DNA from: Calonectria ilicicola
Taxonomy: Eukaryota > Ascomycota > Sordariomycetes > Hypocreales > Nectriaceae
Assembly (NCBI GenBank): GCA_020809705.1
Contig: CP085830.1
Coordinates: 3,100,001-3,164,000 of the forward strand
DNA: 64,000 nt
Direction: 5' to 3'
Both the position numbers and the translations under genes were made by a program. The notes beneath the pieces are model-generated. The model was not told the DNA's origin and did not search any database. It saw only the letters and a program-made list of their open reading frames with translations. Of this stretch, positions 23,892 to 34,802 are shown in pieces. Each line of letters begins with the position of its first letter. The first letter of the stretch is position 1.

Positions 23892-24407
23892 TCAAGGCTC
23901 CTTCTCGGGAAACTTTCCACCCTTCACTCCATATCTCCATCCGAGATAGCCAACCATGCCTGCAATGCTCCCCAGTCCCATGCCGCCCACGGGTCCTCTC
24001 CAGCCAAGGCCAGCACCCTTGCCTACTGATGCTCCAAGGGCTGCTCCCGCTGCTGCGCCGACAACAGTCCAGTCGTCCACCTCGACCTGGCCCTTGTTCT
24101 CGAGCAGACGCCAGCTTCGGTCCTGCCACTCAATCTCCTCGCGGCCGAGCATGCGCCCGGCCGTCATGAAAGCGCCCAAACCGACGGCGATGACCGTGCC
24201 GTTGGAGGCTGAGCGAATGATACGTGGGGTGAGGGACAAGGTGGTGGATTTGGGTCGAAGGGCGGGAATCAGCTGACGTGTCGTCGTGATGCCCGCGGAG
24301 ATGAGGCTGCTCGCCGTGATGGTTCGGGCAATTACATGAGTGGTGAGGATGGTGCGCGCAAGAGGTTGATCCTCAGCGTAGGCTGGATGAGGGAAGAAGC
24401 GCGACAT
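23892..24407 (-). CDS. Small fungal membrane protein, possibly DUF1757 family
   Basis: Seen: a single exon of 171 aa starting MSRFFPHPAYAEDQPL; the frame is open further upstream but this is the first ATG with a gene-like N-terminus. It has several weakly hydrophobic, glycine- and alanine-rich stretches (NGTVIAVGLGAFMTAGRML, DWTVVGAAAGAALGASVGKG, GGMGLGSIAGMVGYLGWRYG) separated by a charged middle (GREEIEWQDRSWRLLENKGQ). The Gly/Ala-rich helices resemble small mitochondrial or other membrane proteins. I associate the pattern with the uncharacterised fungal DUF1757 family, from memory and not certain. No catalytic motif is visible. It converges with the kinase-HET gene, 253 bases away. Confidence 0.6.
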   Translation of the reverse strand: MSRFFPHPAYAEDQPLARTILTTHVIARTITASSLISAGITTTRQLIPALRPKSTTLSLTPRIIRSASNGTVIAVGLGAFMTAGRMLGREEIEWQDRSWRLLENKGQVEVDDWTVVGAAAGAALGASVGKGAGLGWRGPVGGMGLGSIAGMVGYLGWRYGVKGGKFPEKEP

Positions 24408-25335
24408 GGTCCCTTTTTTTATTGCTATTATTGGCGATGTGAGATTCTTGTTTGTATGTATCTTGTACTGAGAGGGTGTATTGCAGTCGTGACCGCAATG
24501 AAATGCGACTGTGGATCGATTGACGATAACGAACAAAGAAGGGCAATGGATGGATGGACAGGAAACAAATACCACGCCAGAAATCCCAAGGTTTCCCCTC
24601 ATCTGCTATATACGTATACGAATCCGGTCCTGGTCCTGGTCCTCTTCCCGTCTCACCACAGGTTCAGCCCTACAAGACTAACAGAGGCATCAAATCATTC
24701 CGGTTGAATAAGCACCGTGTCATTGGCCCCCCGGCCAGCAGCCCAGCGACCCGACGGCCCTGGGCAGACTACCACCCCGAGCGTCTCCACACTGGCGCTC
24801 CAGGTGGTGGATTAGTGGGCTCCCGGGCACTGTAATCGTTGCCGAATGCGAGGTGGTCGCCGACGTCCTCGCGTGGGTCGGTCGGCATCAGTAATCAGAA
24901 GGATTCGAGCGCATGGGTTTAATGATTCTTTTTATCAAGTCTATCTTTTCGTCCTCCACAGTCTCATTAGAAGCCTGATTGCAATTTAGACCTAGAATTC
25001 CCGCGAGAGCTGTACTCGCTACAGGCTGAAAACTGAAAGCATCACGTTCACATATTTCCCATCAATAAGGAAATCTCTAAGCCTAAACCATTTCCAATCA
25101 GACCATCCTCATGAGACTTAGCCTCAATACTGCACGTAGACGTTGCCTCACTGAATCCCAAGGCACTTTTTGATATCATGGTTGTCATTCCCTGCACCCG
25201 TCTTAAGAAGAATTATCCATAACCCTTTACAATATGCTTTGTTATCAATATTGCCTCAAATCCCCAAACGCCTAATCAATCCCGTTGCTGAATTCACCCA
25301 GACTATTATGTCAGTTGATTGATGCAGTTCAAGGC
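24408..25335. other. Intergenic region between two minus-strand genes
   Basis: About 930 bases holding the promoter of the small membrane protein gene and the 3' end of CDC16. Short open frames have no recognisable motifs. Confidence 0.5.
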
Positions 25336-27264
25336 TCACTCATCACCACTCATATCCATCATGCCATCCTCTGGAACCTCATCATCTTCGTCCTCTAACA
25401 CTGTCATACGTCGCGTCCGTCCCACTCTTCCTTTGCCCTTTTCCATCATGCCTCTGCCGGCTGCTTTTCGACCGTTAATCTTGACTGCCGCCCGCATCTT
25501 CTGCCGCTCCAAATTAGGTTCAAAATCCAGCAGGTCCTCGTCTTCCGATTCCAGTGCTGCATCAATGAGCGCCGTCTCCTCCAGCGCCTTGTTGAGCAGT
25601 TCTGTAGCGATGCTGTCTTGAGGGTTGATGGCGAGAGCTTCGTGGAGAACAGTGACAGCCTCTTCCGGCTTGTTTTGTTCCATCAAGATAAGTCCTTTGG
25701 CACTAAAGATGGCAGCATCTTTGCCACCCTCTCGCAGCACGATGTCAAAATTTTCCAACGCCTTGTTGAAATGCCGTATGCGTCGGAACGCATGTCCAAG
25801 GTTGGTGCGAGCTGCTAACCAAGCTGAAGGCTCGCTATCCATATCCTTTGCAACGCTGAGCGCAGCATTGAAGTACTGAATGGCTTCTTTAGGCCGATCC
25901 TGGTGATACTTGACAATACCCATCTCATTTAAAAGCAACGGATCCGTCTTGCATAAACCATAAGCAGTCTTCAGGAATTCTTCAGCCAGCGTCATATTAT
26001 TGAGGGCATGGTTCTGCATTCCTAGAAATACCTGAGGTAAATGCGTACCCATGAATAATCTCGCCGCGGTAGAATAGGCCGAGATAGCCTGGTCATGCTC
26101 TCCTTCTGCTGCAAAAGTATGCGCGAATCCTATCCACGCTGGGCCAAAGTGCGCATCCATCATGCTCGCCTTGCTAAAGTATCGCCGTGCCTCAGCAATC
26201 TTGTCGATCGAAAAGTAGTATATTCCAACAGCCAGCCAAGAGCATGGCTCCTCCGGATGGCTGTCCGCCAGATCGTGAGCTACCAAAAAGAGCAAGTTCT
26301 TCATCTTGAGCTCAAACAAGCAAGCCAGATGAACAGGATACACGCTGAAGTTGTACTTGTCTTCCTGCAGAATCCCATTCGTGATGGCTAGGGCATCCCG
26401 GTATCGGCATTGCGTATACAAAAGGTCTGCTCGGGCAAGTTGAAGGTCGGGGTTCGATGCAAGGTGGTAGTGCGTCGATAGCGAATCGTAGGCGGTTTCA
26501 AATGCTGCTGGGTTGCGGTACTTGGACAATCTCGTAGTATACAGCATCTTAGTAAAGTCTGCAGCCTCTTGAGACGACGAGACATCACCAGACACGTGAA
26601 TCGAATCAAAGTCCAGACTCTCGAGGAACTGCCACTCCTCATCAGGTGATAGTAGCGAGTTCTTCATGAGCTGTTGAAACGCTTCAAAACATTGAACATC
26701 AATCCGCACTGCATCCTTGTAGCACTCTTTCGCGCGGTCAAAGGCGTTCTGCTTCGCGTAACATATACCGCGGAGGAAACACATGGCAGCTTCGTATCGG
26801 CGGTTCGACGCTTCCTCGTCGGCAGCATCATCTCGACGTCGGCCGTGGCGAAGTTGGGTCTTGCGCTTGTTAGCGCCAGATCCATTGGTGATGAGGTGTG
26901 TGGGATTGCGGTCGCCAAGGACAGAGAGGGCTTCGTCGAAGCGCGACTGTTTTATGAGGCAGTGGCCGGCGAGGTATCGGCATGATGGGTTGCGGGAGAT
27001 GAGATCCTGGCTGGAGAGAAATGCTTGGGCGCGCGTATAGTTTCCGGTAGCGAAGTGGACCTGGGCCAGCCAGAAGGCGTCATTGTCGTCATCTACAACC
27101 ATCGCATCGTTAGTTCACGGGGTCATTACGCGCCATGTAAGCCTCAGCAAGGCCTTGTGTGACTGACTGGTTAAGGCAAGCAGCTTGTCGCCGATGAAGA
27201 TGGCCGACTCGTACTGGGCCTTGTTGAGGGCATCCTGCCGCCACTCCCTCAGAAACTTTTCCAT
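25336..27264 (-). CDS. CDC16: Anaphase-promoting complex subunit 6 (CDC16/Cut9), TPR protein
   Basis: Seen: exons 27264-27168 and 27092-25336 give 617 aa. Exon 1 starts MEKFLREWRQDALNKAQYES, and the junction creates ALTNDDNDAFWLAQ. The 75-nt intron has the donor GTCAGT and a GAACTAACG branch point. The body is a long array of 34-residue TPR repeats, such as SWLAVGIYYFSIDKIAEARR, PAWIGFAHTFAAEGEHDQAI and LLNEMGIVKYHQDRPKEAIQ. A charged C-terminal tail is rich in Glu, Asp, Arg and Met. Known: Apc6/Cdc16 is a TPR scaffold of the APC/C E3 ligase, which marks securin and cyclins for destruction in the nucleus. Length and repeat order fit Cdc16 rather than Cdc27 or Cdc23. It is divergent from HIS3 across about 510 bases. 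Confidence 0.94.
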
Positions 27265-27775
27265 TCCTCCAGGAGCTCCTCAGAGCATTAACCAAGGATA
27301 GCAATGATGAGAAATAGGTTTGCGCGGGTGGGGGAGGCGCTGGGTGAAGCCAGAAATGATGTTTGGATCGGGTTATGCGTAGGACAGCAACCATCCCACC
27401 AAAGTCAATACACGCTGGTTCAAAGTTGTTGTCCCAAGCGCGGTCAGGCGCGTTAAGGGCCGCTAGGGGGGTGTTGTCAGCTTTGCACGGGGTGGCCACA
27501 GCAGATGGCGGGGTAGCTCAGATCCTTCAGTGCCTTCACGCCCTCGAGTTACAGCAGCCCCTCCTGGAAGGAAAAAAAAGTTGGTGGGAGTCAGCGCCCC
27601 AGCGTATCAGAAGCCGTCAATTTGGCACCGCCGATACAGGAGCCGCCATCGCCGACGGCCATCTTTGACTAGGTCGGGATTCGCAACGGCTTTTTTTTCT
27701 TGGCCTTTCTCTTTCGAATTTGCGCTCCAATTGACTCTCCAAAAGTTCACCAAAAGCTCATCCGTATCCTCCAAA
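27265..27775. promoter_or_regulatory. Bidirectional promoter between CDC16 and HIS3
   Basis: A 511-base gap between two divergent starts must hold both promoters. A T-rich patch (27690-27700) and a TGACTC core at 27732 lie close to the HIS3 start. No other gene is visible. Confidence 0.6.
27732..27737 (+). promoter_or_regulatory. TGACTC core, possible CPC1/Gcn4 site before HIS3
   Basis: TGACTC is the core of the general amino acid control element. This copy is 44 bases before the HIS3 ATG, so it could lie in the leader rather than the promoter. A six-base match is weak on its own. Confidence 0.3.
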
Positions 27776-28521
27776 ATGGCCACTTCTTTCCCTCCTCGCT
27801 GGTCCGCCCTGGCCCGTGACACCAACGAGACCAAGATTCAGCTGGCTCTAAACCTCGACGGCGGCGACTTTCCCCCGAACACCGACGCCCGCCTTCTGGA
27901 CGGTGGTGATGGTCATGCCTCGCAAGCCAGCAAGTCGCAAAAGATTGCCATTGACACTGGAATCGGCTTCCTTGATCACATGCTTCATGCCCTTGCTAAG
28001 CATGCCAACTGGTCCCTGGCGCTAAAGTGCCAGGGAGATCTTCACAGTCTGTCTTCCCCATGCACAATTCCACCGCTAATATAGTTCATGGCTAACATGT
28101 ATCCTCAGTTGATGACCACCACACTGCCGAAGATGTTTGCATCGCCCTCGGAGTCGCTTTTGCCCAGGCTCTTGGCACTCCCACTGGCCTGGCCCGCTAC
28201 GGTTACGCCTACGCTCCCCTCGATGAGGCCCTCTCCCGTGCTGTGATCGACCTTTCCAACCGCCCCTACTGCGTTGTTGACATCGGTCTCAAGCGCGAGT
28301 TTCTCGGCAAGCTAAGCTGCGAGATGGTTCCCCATTGCTTCCAGAGCTTTGCTCAGGGTGCCCGCGTTACCCTCCACGTTCACTGCCTCCACGGCGACAA
28401 TGACCACCACCGCGCTGAGAGTGCCTTCAAGGCGCTCGCCGTGGCTGTCAAGATGGCCACCTCCAGGGTGGCTGGCAAGGAAGGCGAGGTTCCCAGCACA
28501 AAGGGTACTTTGACTGCTTAG
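27776..28521 (+). CDS. HIS3: Imidazoleglycerol-phosphate dehydratase
   Basis: Seen: exons 27776-28046 and 28109-28521 give 227 aa, the usual length of the monofunctional fungal enzyme. The 62-nt intron has an unusual donor, GTCTGT, but a good GGCTAACAT branch point; joining restores [14 protein letters not shown]. Metal-binding and catalytic motifs are intact: [51 protein letters not shown] and [18 protein letters not shown]. Known: the manganese enzyme dehydrates imidazole glycerol phosphate to imidazole acetol phosphate, the sixth step of histidine synthesis. The start is supported by the context AAAATGGCC and the typical N-terminus with [14 protein letters not shown]. It is convergent with ARG7, 190 bases apart. 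Confidence 0.98.
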
Positions 28522-28710
28522 GTCAATATTCAGTGAGGCCTGGAGTTTGGGATGGTTCCAATTTTGTTTATTCATGAGTTGCATGTCCAGTAGATATTGC
28601 TTAGACAGGGTCGAAGGTTCGAAGAACCAAGATGCACGAAGCGAGATGATTGATTGCCAAAAATAGTCATTTATTCAAATAAAAAATTCACCGCTATAGA
28701 TCAACGCCGT

Positions 28711-30127
28711 CTAAGTTCGATAATCTCCGTTAATAGTAACGTAGTCGTGGCTGAAATCACATGTCCAGTGAACAGCTGACTTGTCACCAGTACCCAGTCG
28801 GACCAAGATCTCTAGGTCCTCCATAACCAGGATCTCGCTTGCTCGGACCTCGTCAACTTGCTCCGGCTCACCGTTGACAAGGAGCTTCAGCTCAGGAGTG
28901 CCGTCAGTGGGGACGAAGGAGACGCTAGTTCGCTCGGGAGCAATCTCGGGAACGTCGTTGATGGGCTGGCCAGGAGGAGAGATCAAGGCGTAGCCAGCGG
29001 CACACAGAATGCGGCCCCAGTTGGCGTCCTTGCCATACAAGGCAGTCTTAACAAGGGGAGAAGTAGCAATGGTTCGGGCAACCTGGCGGGCTGCTTCCTC
29101 GGAGGCACTGTCAACAACACGAATAGTCACAAATTTAGTGGCACCCTCGCCGTCACGAACAATATACTTGGCCAGGTCAGCGGAGAACTCAGTCAGCAAG
29201 TTCTTGAACGCTTCATAGTCGGCAGATTGTTCGGAAGACACCTCCTTTCCACCGGCAGCACCATTGGCAAGCAGAGCCACGGTATCGTTTGTGGAGCTGT
29301 CACCATCAATGGTGATGGCGTTGAATGAGCGGTCCACAGCGTGGCGGAGGATCTTGGGCATAATGGCAGGGGCAACAGGAGCATCGGTAGCCAGGATGGT
29401 GAGTAGGGTAGCCATGTTTGGAGCAATCATACCCGCACCCTTTGTCATACCGGCAATGCGGTACTCAATGCCAGGTGAAGAGGGAAGCTCAAATGACCTG
29501 GACATGAGCTTGGGGAAAGTATCAGTGGTGCAAATAGCCTTGGCGCAGTCAAGCCAGTGCTCATGGGTCTCACCAGCACGGTGGCAAGCCAGAGGGATGT
29601 GATCAACAATCTTCTGGATGGGGAGTCTATAACTAAGTCAGCAAAGCCGTTGAAAAGTCAATTGGTCTCAATTGAGCTACAAACCTCTGACCAATGACAC
29701 CAGTACTCATAACGAGGGTCGAATCCTCAGCGCCGACCCTCTGGTCGGTGGTTTGAGCCATATTGGTGGCATCCTCAAGGCCTCCGGTGCCGGTGACGGC
29801 ATTTGCGTTTCCAGAGTTAATCACGACGCTTCGGAGGCCAGCATTTCCCTTCTTCTCGAGAAGCTTGCGGCTGAAAGTAACGGGAGCTGCCTGGAATTTG
29901 TTCTTGGTGAAGACACCGGCGGCGGAGCAGGCACGGTCGGAGGAGACAATGGCGAGGTCGGGCTTGCTAGTGTTACCCGGCTTCACACCGACGAAGATGC
30001 CGGAGGCGACGAAACCCTTGGGATAAGTGCCGGTAGTGGGCACATATTTAATTTTCGAAGCTGGGACAGCAGCGCCTCCAAGCGTCGCTACCGACGAGTA
30101 GGCTCGCGAAAATTTCATGGCCGACAT
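28711..30127 (-). CDS. ARG7: Bifunctional ornithine acetyltransferase / N-acetylglutamate synthase (ArgJ type)
   Basis: Seen: exons 30127-29685 and 29626-28711 give 452 aa. The 58-nt intron (donor GTTTGT) joins GVIGQR to [13 protein letters not shown]. The self-cleavage signature [15 protein letters not shown] is complete; cleavage is expected before T221, the N-terminal nucleophile of the beta chain. The N-terminus [18 protein letters not shown] is basic and Ser/Ala-rich, fitting mitochondrial import. Late motifs include [17 protein letters not shown] and the terminal [13 protein letters not shown]. Known: the enzyme moves the acetyl group from N-acetylornithine to glutamate, recycling it in arginine synthesis; some members also use acetyl-CoA. 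The ATG at 30127 is the first in frame. A perfect TGACTCA stands 165 bases upstream. Confidence 0.97.
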
Positions 30128-30291
30128 TGCTCTGGATTTTGGGTTGTGACGCAGGCGCAACACTCAAGGACGAAGTTTTTTGTCCTGCGAGCCAGGATCA
30201 ACGTGGGTATGATTCTCCAGCGCGGGATGTTTGCAGCGAGCCATAGCGGTATCGCAAGCCGCGGGGGGCTTGGTGGGTGGCATGTGGCTAG

Positions 30292-30298
30292 TGACTCA
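30292..30298 (+). promoter_or_regulatory. TGACTCA, predicted CPC1/Gcn4 element of ARG7
   Basis: A perfect palindromic general-control element lies 165 bases before the ARG7 ATG, an appropriate promoter distance for a Gcn4/CPC1 target. The match is exact; binding is inferred. Confidence 0.55.
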
Positions 30299-30419
30299 AC
30301 TGAGTGGGAGAACAAAAAACAAGCACTGAGAGCATTACATACACCAAGACTCATCGAGTCTTACGGGTGTGTTCAGCGCACGTATTTTCAACTCCGATGC
30401 GAAATGATTGCGTGTGTAT

Positions 30420-30426
30420 TGAGTCA
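30420..30426 (-). promoter_or_regulatory. Second TGACTCA element upstream of ARG7
   Basis: TGAGTCA on the plus strand reads TGACTCA on the minus strand, 293 bases before the ARG7 ATG. It is the second exact match in this promoter. Single matches also occur elsewhere in the window by chance. Confidence 0.4.
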
Positions 30427-31429
30427 CCCTGTAGATTCCAGGGTATCGAAAGCGCCGTCATAGCTACCAACATCGCCTTATGCAGTCAAGCACTGGAGGC
30501 GCATCCATCATATGCTCGCAACCTTGTGCAGCAAAGGTACCACCCACACCGGCCCATGTACCTCCCTTGTCTGGTACCAGAGCAAGTTTGTGGGTGGCAG
30601 GAGCTTGGGACCCACTGGAGCTGCTTCTGCCTGCTGGTGCCTGGGGGCGGCTGACCCTTGTTGGGCCTCAAGACCCAATAAAAATTCGCTGCCTAGGTTT
30701 GATGCCTTAGGTAATCAGAGGACTGGTCCGTGCCCGAGTGATCCAGTTTCTCTATAAAACAAGGCCTCTCCCGCTCCCTTTCAGACTTCTTTTTTCCTTT
30801 CCTCTCCATCCAAGTGCAAGGGCGTTTTCCTTCTCCGTGAAGCGATAAGCTGAGAGAGGAATTTTGCTAGTTGAAAACTATAAACTTGACCGCTCCTCAT
30901 TGGGTTCGCCTTGTGAGGGAATTTTTGGACTTTTCCCTGTGGGAGACTTTTTCTTTCATTGCGAGCGGCTTCCTGCAGGCCGACGTGAAGAAGGAATGTT
31001 GAGATGTGATGCACTGGCGGTGCCGAGTGTGTGCTTCCAAATGAAGTGTGTTATGTATGCATATGTTGGAGTGGTATAAACGACAAACATAGGTAGACAT
31101 CTGAAAATATGGACGGCGCGAGGAGTTTGGGACATTTGCATTTAGCCTAGCTAGTGTGCAATGGTCAGTCAAATGTGCACATGAAAGTTTTGAGAGTAGT
31201 CGTAATGCTCAGTCCGTCAAGTAGTAAATAAAGATATAAAGGCTTTGGCACATTAAACCTACCAGCCCTCACAGACGTAGTCATTCAGTCGTCATGTCAT
31301 AAGTCGTTCCCTTGTCCAAGCTGAGGCTCTGTTCGTCTCCCAAGCCAGCATTAGCCCATGGCTGGTTAGCGCGGGGCACTTCCCCATATCAGATGCCGGT
31401 GTGCGTGCGTCCAAATCATTATTTTCGAG

Positions 31430-31436
31430 TGACTCA
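31430..31436 (+). promoter_or_regulatory. TGACTCA upstream of the eIF2B delta gene
   Basis: An exact general-control heptamer lies 264 bases before the ATG of the eIF2B delta gene. It could link this subunit to Gcn4/CPC1 control, but a chance match is possible. Confidence 0.3.
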
Positions 31437-31699
31437 AAGATCCAACTGGGTGCCGCAACTCGTCACAATCCACCACGACACCATATCACAAACGCTTATA
31501 CTCCTTGCGGACGGGCAATTCCATAGCTGAGAGCGCGCTGAGAGCATAGAAATTCTGAAGGGTTTTTTTCCAAGACCTCTGCGACGACCCTCCACCCCGC
31601 AAACCGCCGCCGCATTTCTCGTACCGTGCCCCGCCACGAACAAGCGCACTTTCATCGCTCGAAGCACACCCCGTACGGGCCTAGCCCAAGCATTCCCCA

Positions 31700-33080
31700 A
31701 TGGCCGCCGAAGCAGGAGGTTCGGCTCCCGCCAGCCAGGCTCCGGAGAAGACAGAAAAGAAGGAGAAGAAGGAACAGCCAGCCCAAGGCGCAGCAGCCCC
31801 CGGCGAGAAGAAGCTCTCCGGCGCTGAGCTGAAGAAGAAGGCCAAGGAGGAAAAGGCCGCCAGAAGAGCGCAAGCCAAGGCCACACAGGTCTCTCAGGCG
31901 CCTGCGCAGGGCGGCCAGCAGGCTGCTGGTGGTGATGGAAAGGGCGGCAAGGGAAAGCCCAAGCACGATGCTCACCACGGTGGTGCAAAGCTGCCTCTTC
32001 GACCAGCAGCGACGGCGGCAGCAGCAGCCCCCAAGGAGACCAAGCCCTCGATACCAGATTGCTTCAGCCACTTGTCCATGGCCAAAAGGATAGAGATGAC
32101 AAATGCGGACAAGGACGTCCATCCTGCCGTACTGGTTCTCGGAGAGCACATGAGCTCCTTCGCCATCAGCGACAGCATCACTCGCCTAGAGGCAACTCTC
32201 CTGGCCTTTAAGAAGGTATTGTCACTCTTTTCATGCTGCCAGCGCAAACCTAACACTTTCCCAGGTCATCAGCTCATATACTACTCCCATTAACACTACC
32301 TTCTCACGTCATTTCACTTCCCATGTCCTTAACCCTCAAATCGAATATCTCACAGCATGCCGCCCTATGTGTTTCTCCATGGGCAATGCAATTCGATGGC
32401 TCAAGCTCCAGATCAGCAAGATCGATATTGACCTACCAGACCTGGTGGCCAAGAAGCGCCTTTGTGAGGCCATCGACAACTTCATCCGCGAGCGCATCAC
32501 ACTCGCCGACATTGTCATTGTCGAGACTGCCGTCGATATGATCGCCGACGACGACGTCATTCTCTCATACGCCCACCACCACCTCGTTGAGCGCACTCTT
32601 CTCCAGGCCCAAAAGGTGGGCAAGCGTTTCCGTGTTATTCTGGTCGATGACCCCTATGAGCGTGTGGGTATGGACCTAGCCAAACGACTCTCCAAGGCAG
32701 GCATCCGAGTCGCCTACTCATCTGACATGGGTGCCTTGCGAACTCACCTTAACGAGACCACACAGGTGCTCCTCGCTGCCGAGGCCATCTTTAGTAACGG
32801 TGCCATGTACGCCCGCGCAGGATCCTGTGACATTGCCACCGCAGCGGCTGACCTAGGCGTGCGCGTGGTTGCCTTGTGCGAGACTGTTAACTTTACCGAG
32901 CGTGTGTCCATTGACTCGCTCACTTATAACGAGATTGACCCTGAGCGGTGCACCGCCGATGCGTTCCGGTTACTTTTTGACACCACCCGAGACACGTATC
33001 TCTCCGTGGTGGTGACGGAGCTGGGCAACTCATCCGCCACATCGGTGCCAGCCATCCTGAGGAAGTTGGAGGAGCTGTAA
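31700..33080 (+). CDS. GCD2: Translation initiation factor eIF2B delta subunit
   Basis: Seen: exons 31700-32215 and 32265-33080 give 443 aa; the 49-nt intron has a CCTAACAC branch point. The first about 110 residues are Lys-, Ala- and Glu-rich and low in complexity, as usual for the delta N-terminus. The Rossmann-like eIF2B alpha/beta/delta domain follows: HPAVLVLGEHMSSFAISDSI, CRPMCFSMGNAIRWLKLQIS, VIVETAVDMIADDDVILSYA, VDDPYERVGMDLAKRLSKAG, AEAIFSNGAMYARAGSCDIA and YNEIDPERCTADA. Known: with alpha and beta it forms the regulatory core of the guanine-nucleotide exchange factor that reloads eIF2 and senses phosphorylated eIF2 alpha; yeast GCD2 mutants derepress GCN4. The delta identity rests on the long basic N-terminus and the block around the SMGNAIRWLK motif. 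Confidence 0.95.
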
Positions 33081-33539
33081 GTCGGTGTCTGTTAGAGCCG
33101 GTGTGAACAAGAGAATTGAGTAGATAGCATGTAAGGTTTCTGTCGGGCAGATACCTTCTCCATAAAAGAATCCTGATGAATCCAAAGTACAATGTTTTAC
33201 GAATGAACATGATCAATCTCCCCTTTCTCCCCCAATGTGCTCCCATTACATCATCGGTTCATATCTTTGCAGAGCCCAGCATTCGGATCTTCCCGGAGCA
33301 TTCACTCGTGACTTCACAATTACACTGCAGCATCGTTCTTGACACAAGAAAAAAGGTCCCAGTCAATTCCAGACGTCCCTTGTCGATGGGTCTATTCCCA
33401 TGTGGGATATGTACAAAATCCCCTTCCTCTCTCTCTCTCTTTCTTTCTCTCACATCAATCCTGGAGGGCCCTCCTCCATAAGAATTGTTCCTTGCATTTC
33501 GTTTGTTTGTATAATAACCCTTGTCCCCTTTCCTTTCGT

Positions 33540-33944
33540 CTATGCCTCGGCCGCAGCCTCGGCGTCTCGCTGGGCCTTGCGCGCCCGCTTCTCGATGAGG
33601 GCGGCCTTTCGCTGGTTGAGTGTCGACGTCTGTCTGTCGTCAACGCCCTGCAGCCAGTATCCGAAGCTGGCTCCGCCGAGGCCGTAGGCAGGGTAGGCCC
33701 AGAGCGAGGACTTGTTAAAGAAGGGACGCATCTCGATGCCGAGCTGCCAGAATCGGGTGGCGAGACCTGTATCGGGGCACACGGGACGTTAGCAGGCGGT
33801 GACAACGGAGTATCACGCCGTCATGGCCGGTCGGGCAGCCGTCGTGGTGGTGAGGTAGTGGTCCAGCAAAAGTGCCGGGACTCATATTGGCGCAGCATGT
33901 GGTCACGTACCAAAGGTGGTCCAGAAGGCGATGCGGTGAACCAT
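33540..33944 (-). CDS. Small mitochondrial complex I accessory subunit (NDUFB4/B15-like, fungal 14-kDa type)
   Basis: Seen: exons 33944-33911 and 33766-33540, separated by a 144-nt intron with a TGCTAACGT branch point, give 86 aa. The product starts MVHRIAFWTTFGLATRFWQL, then has a conserved EMRPFFNKSSLWAYPAYG, one weak membrane segment (GLGGASFGYWLQGV), and a basic, Ala-rich C-terminal helix. Known: fungal NADH dehydrogenase has several such short single-helix accessory subunits. I recall this pattern being annotated as the 14-kDa subunit, and it resembles NDUFB4 in the order of conserved residues. Exact subunit assignment is uncertain. It is convergent with the eIF2B delta gene. Confidence 0.65.
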
Positions 33945-34802
33945 GGTGGGCAATTGACCGTCGGGATGTCGGGAATAGGGTCAAAGATGGGCTGCTCGCG
34001 GATCCGTCCGGGTTCGCAGTCGTGAGGAGTGTCTGGTTGCGGCTCGGCCGAGGGAAGAGGTCGTGGTCGTGAAGATCGCCAATGGCTCAAAGCTCAATTG
34101 GAGCCGAGTTGATTGGTCACATCACGTGATGCCCGAATTGCCGCCTTCACCTACCCTAGATCTATGTGTTCAGCTTCAGGGCGAGGAGATTTCTTCAACT
34201 CGTTACACACGCATAAATTTAGATTATTTTATGCGATGTTAGTTTGGTGATTTGCTCTTTGGCGATTGTTAGGAGAGAAATGCTTCGAGGATAATAATTT
34301 CGCCTGGACACAATTTGGTGCATCTATCACACTAGGCTTGAAAGATCGTCGTCCCCTCTGTACTTTTCTCTATTATTTCTTAACTAATAAGTAAAGAAAA
34401 ATCTAAATAAAAAATAATAAAATAAAAATAAAAAATTTATTTTATTTTATTTTATTTATTATTATTTATTTATTTTTTAGGTATTTAAATTTTATAACAT
34501 CTTATTGGAAAATCTTTCTGGGGGTGTTTTGGATGCAACTCTCCGCACCTTTTAAACCAAAAACTGAACCAAATCCTCAACCAGAGGAAAGCATCATCAA
34601 CCACATCTTATAAATCGAAATATTTAAAATTGAAAACAATACCATGCCATCAATTAACAATAATCTTTATATCAATGCGACTCTACGAAAAACTCTAGTG
34701 TCTAGCTTTCATTTCAAGGCATACAAAAATCGCTTCAATCTTGAATATCCATACGCCGTCCCAATGCAACGTAAAATCTTCCGGCCTTGCAGACGGTTCT
34801 TA
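33945..34802. other. Intergenic region with an AT-rich island
   Basis: About 860 bases between the complex I subunit gene and the 3' end of the GHKL ATPase gene. It turns strongly AT-rich from about 34370 to 34510. No open frame of note. Confidence 0.5.
34402..34482. repeat. AT-only imperfect inverted repeat
   Basis: A left arm made of A runs broken by T (TAAATAAAAAATAATAAAAT and onward) meets a right arm of matching T runs broken by A, centred near 34435. It could extrude a long AT hairpin. There is no G or C across about 75 bases. Confidence 0.6.

Larger units (their letters stand above)
30128..31699. promoter_or_regulatory. Divergent intergenic region between ARG7 and the eIF2B delta gene
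   Basis: A 1.57-kb gap between divergent starts. It holds TGACTCA-type sites at 30292, 30420 and 31430. A clear TATAAAA at 30753-30759 on the plus strand is followed by a CT-rich tract, but no coding frame of note follows it. Short open frames show no family motifs. Confidence 0.5.

Noticed and set aside
28616..28628. GGTTCGAAGAACC, resembling a tRNA T-loop (B box)
   Set aside because: No acceptor stem, D-arm or anticodon arm fits around it; it is a short palindrome in the HIS3/ARG7 3' gap.
33427..33452. CT-rich microsatellite tract
   Set aside because: A short simple tract in a 3' region; unremarkable.
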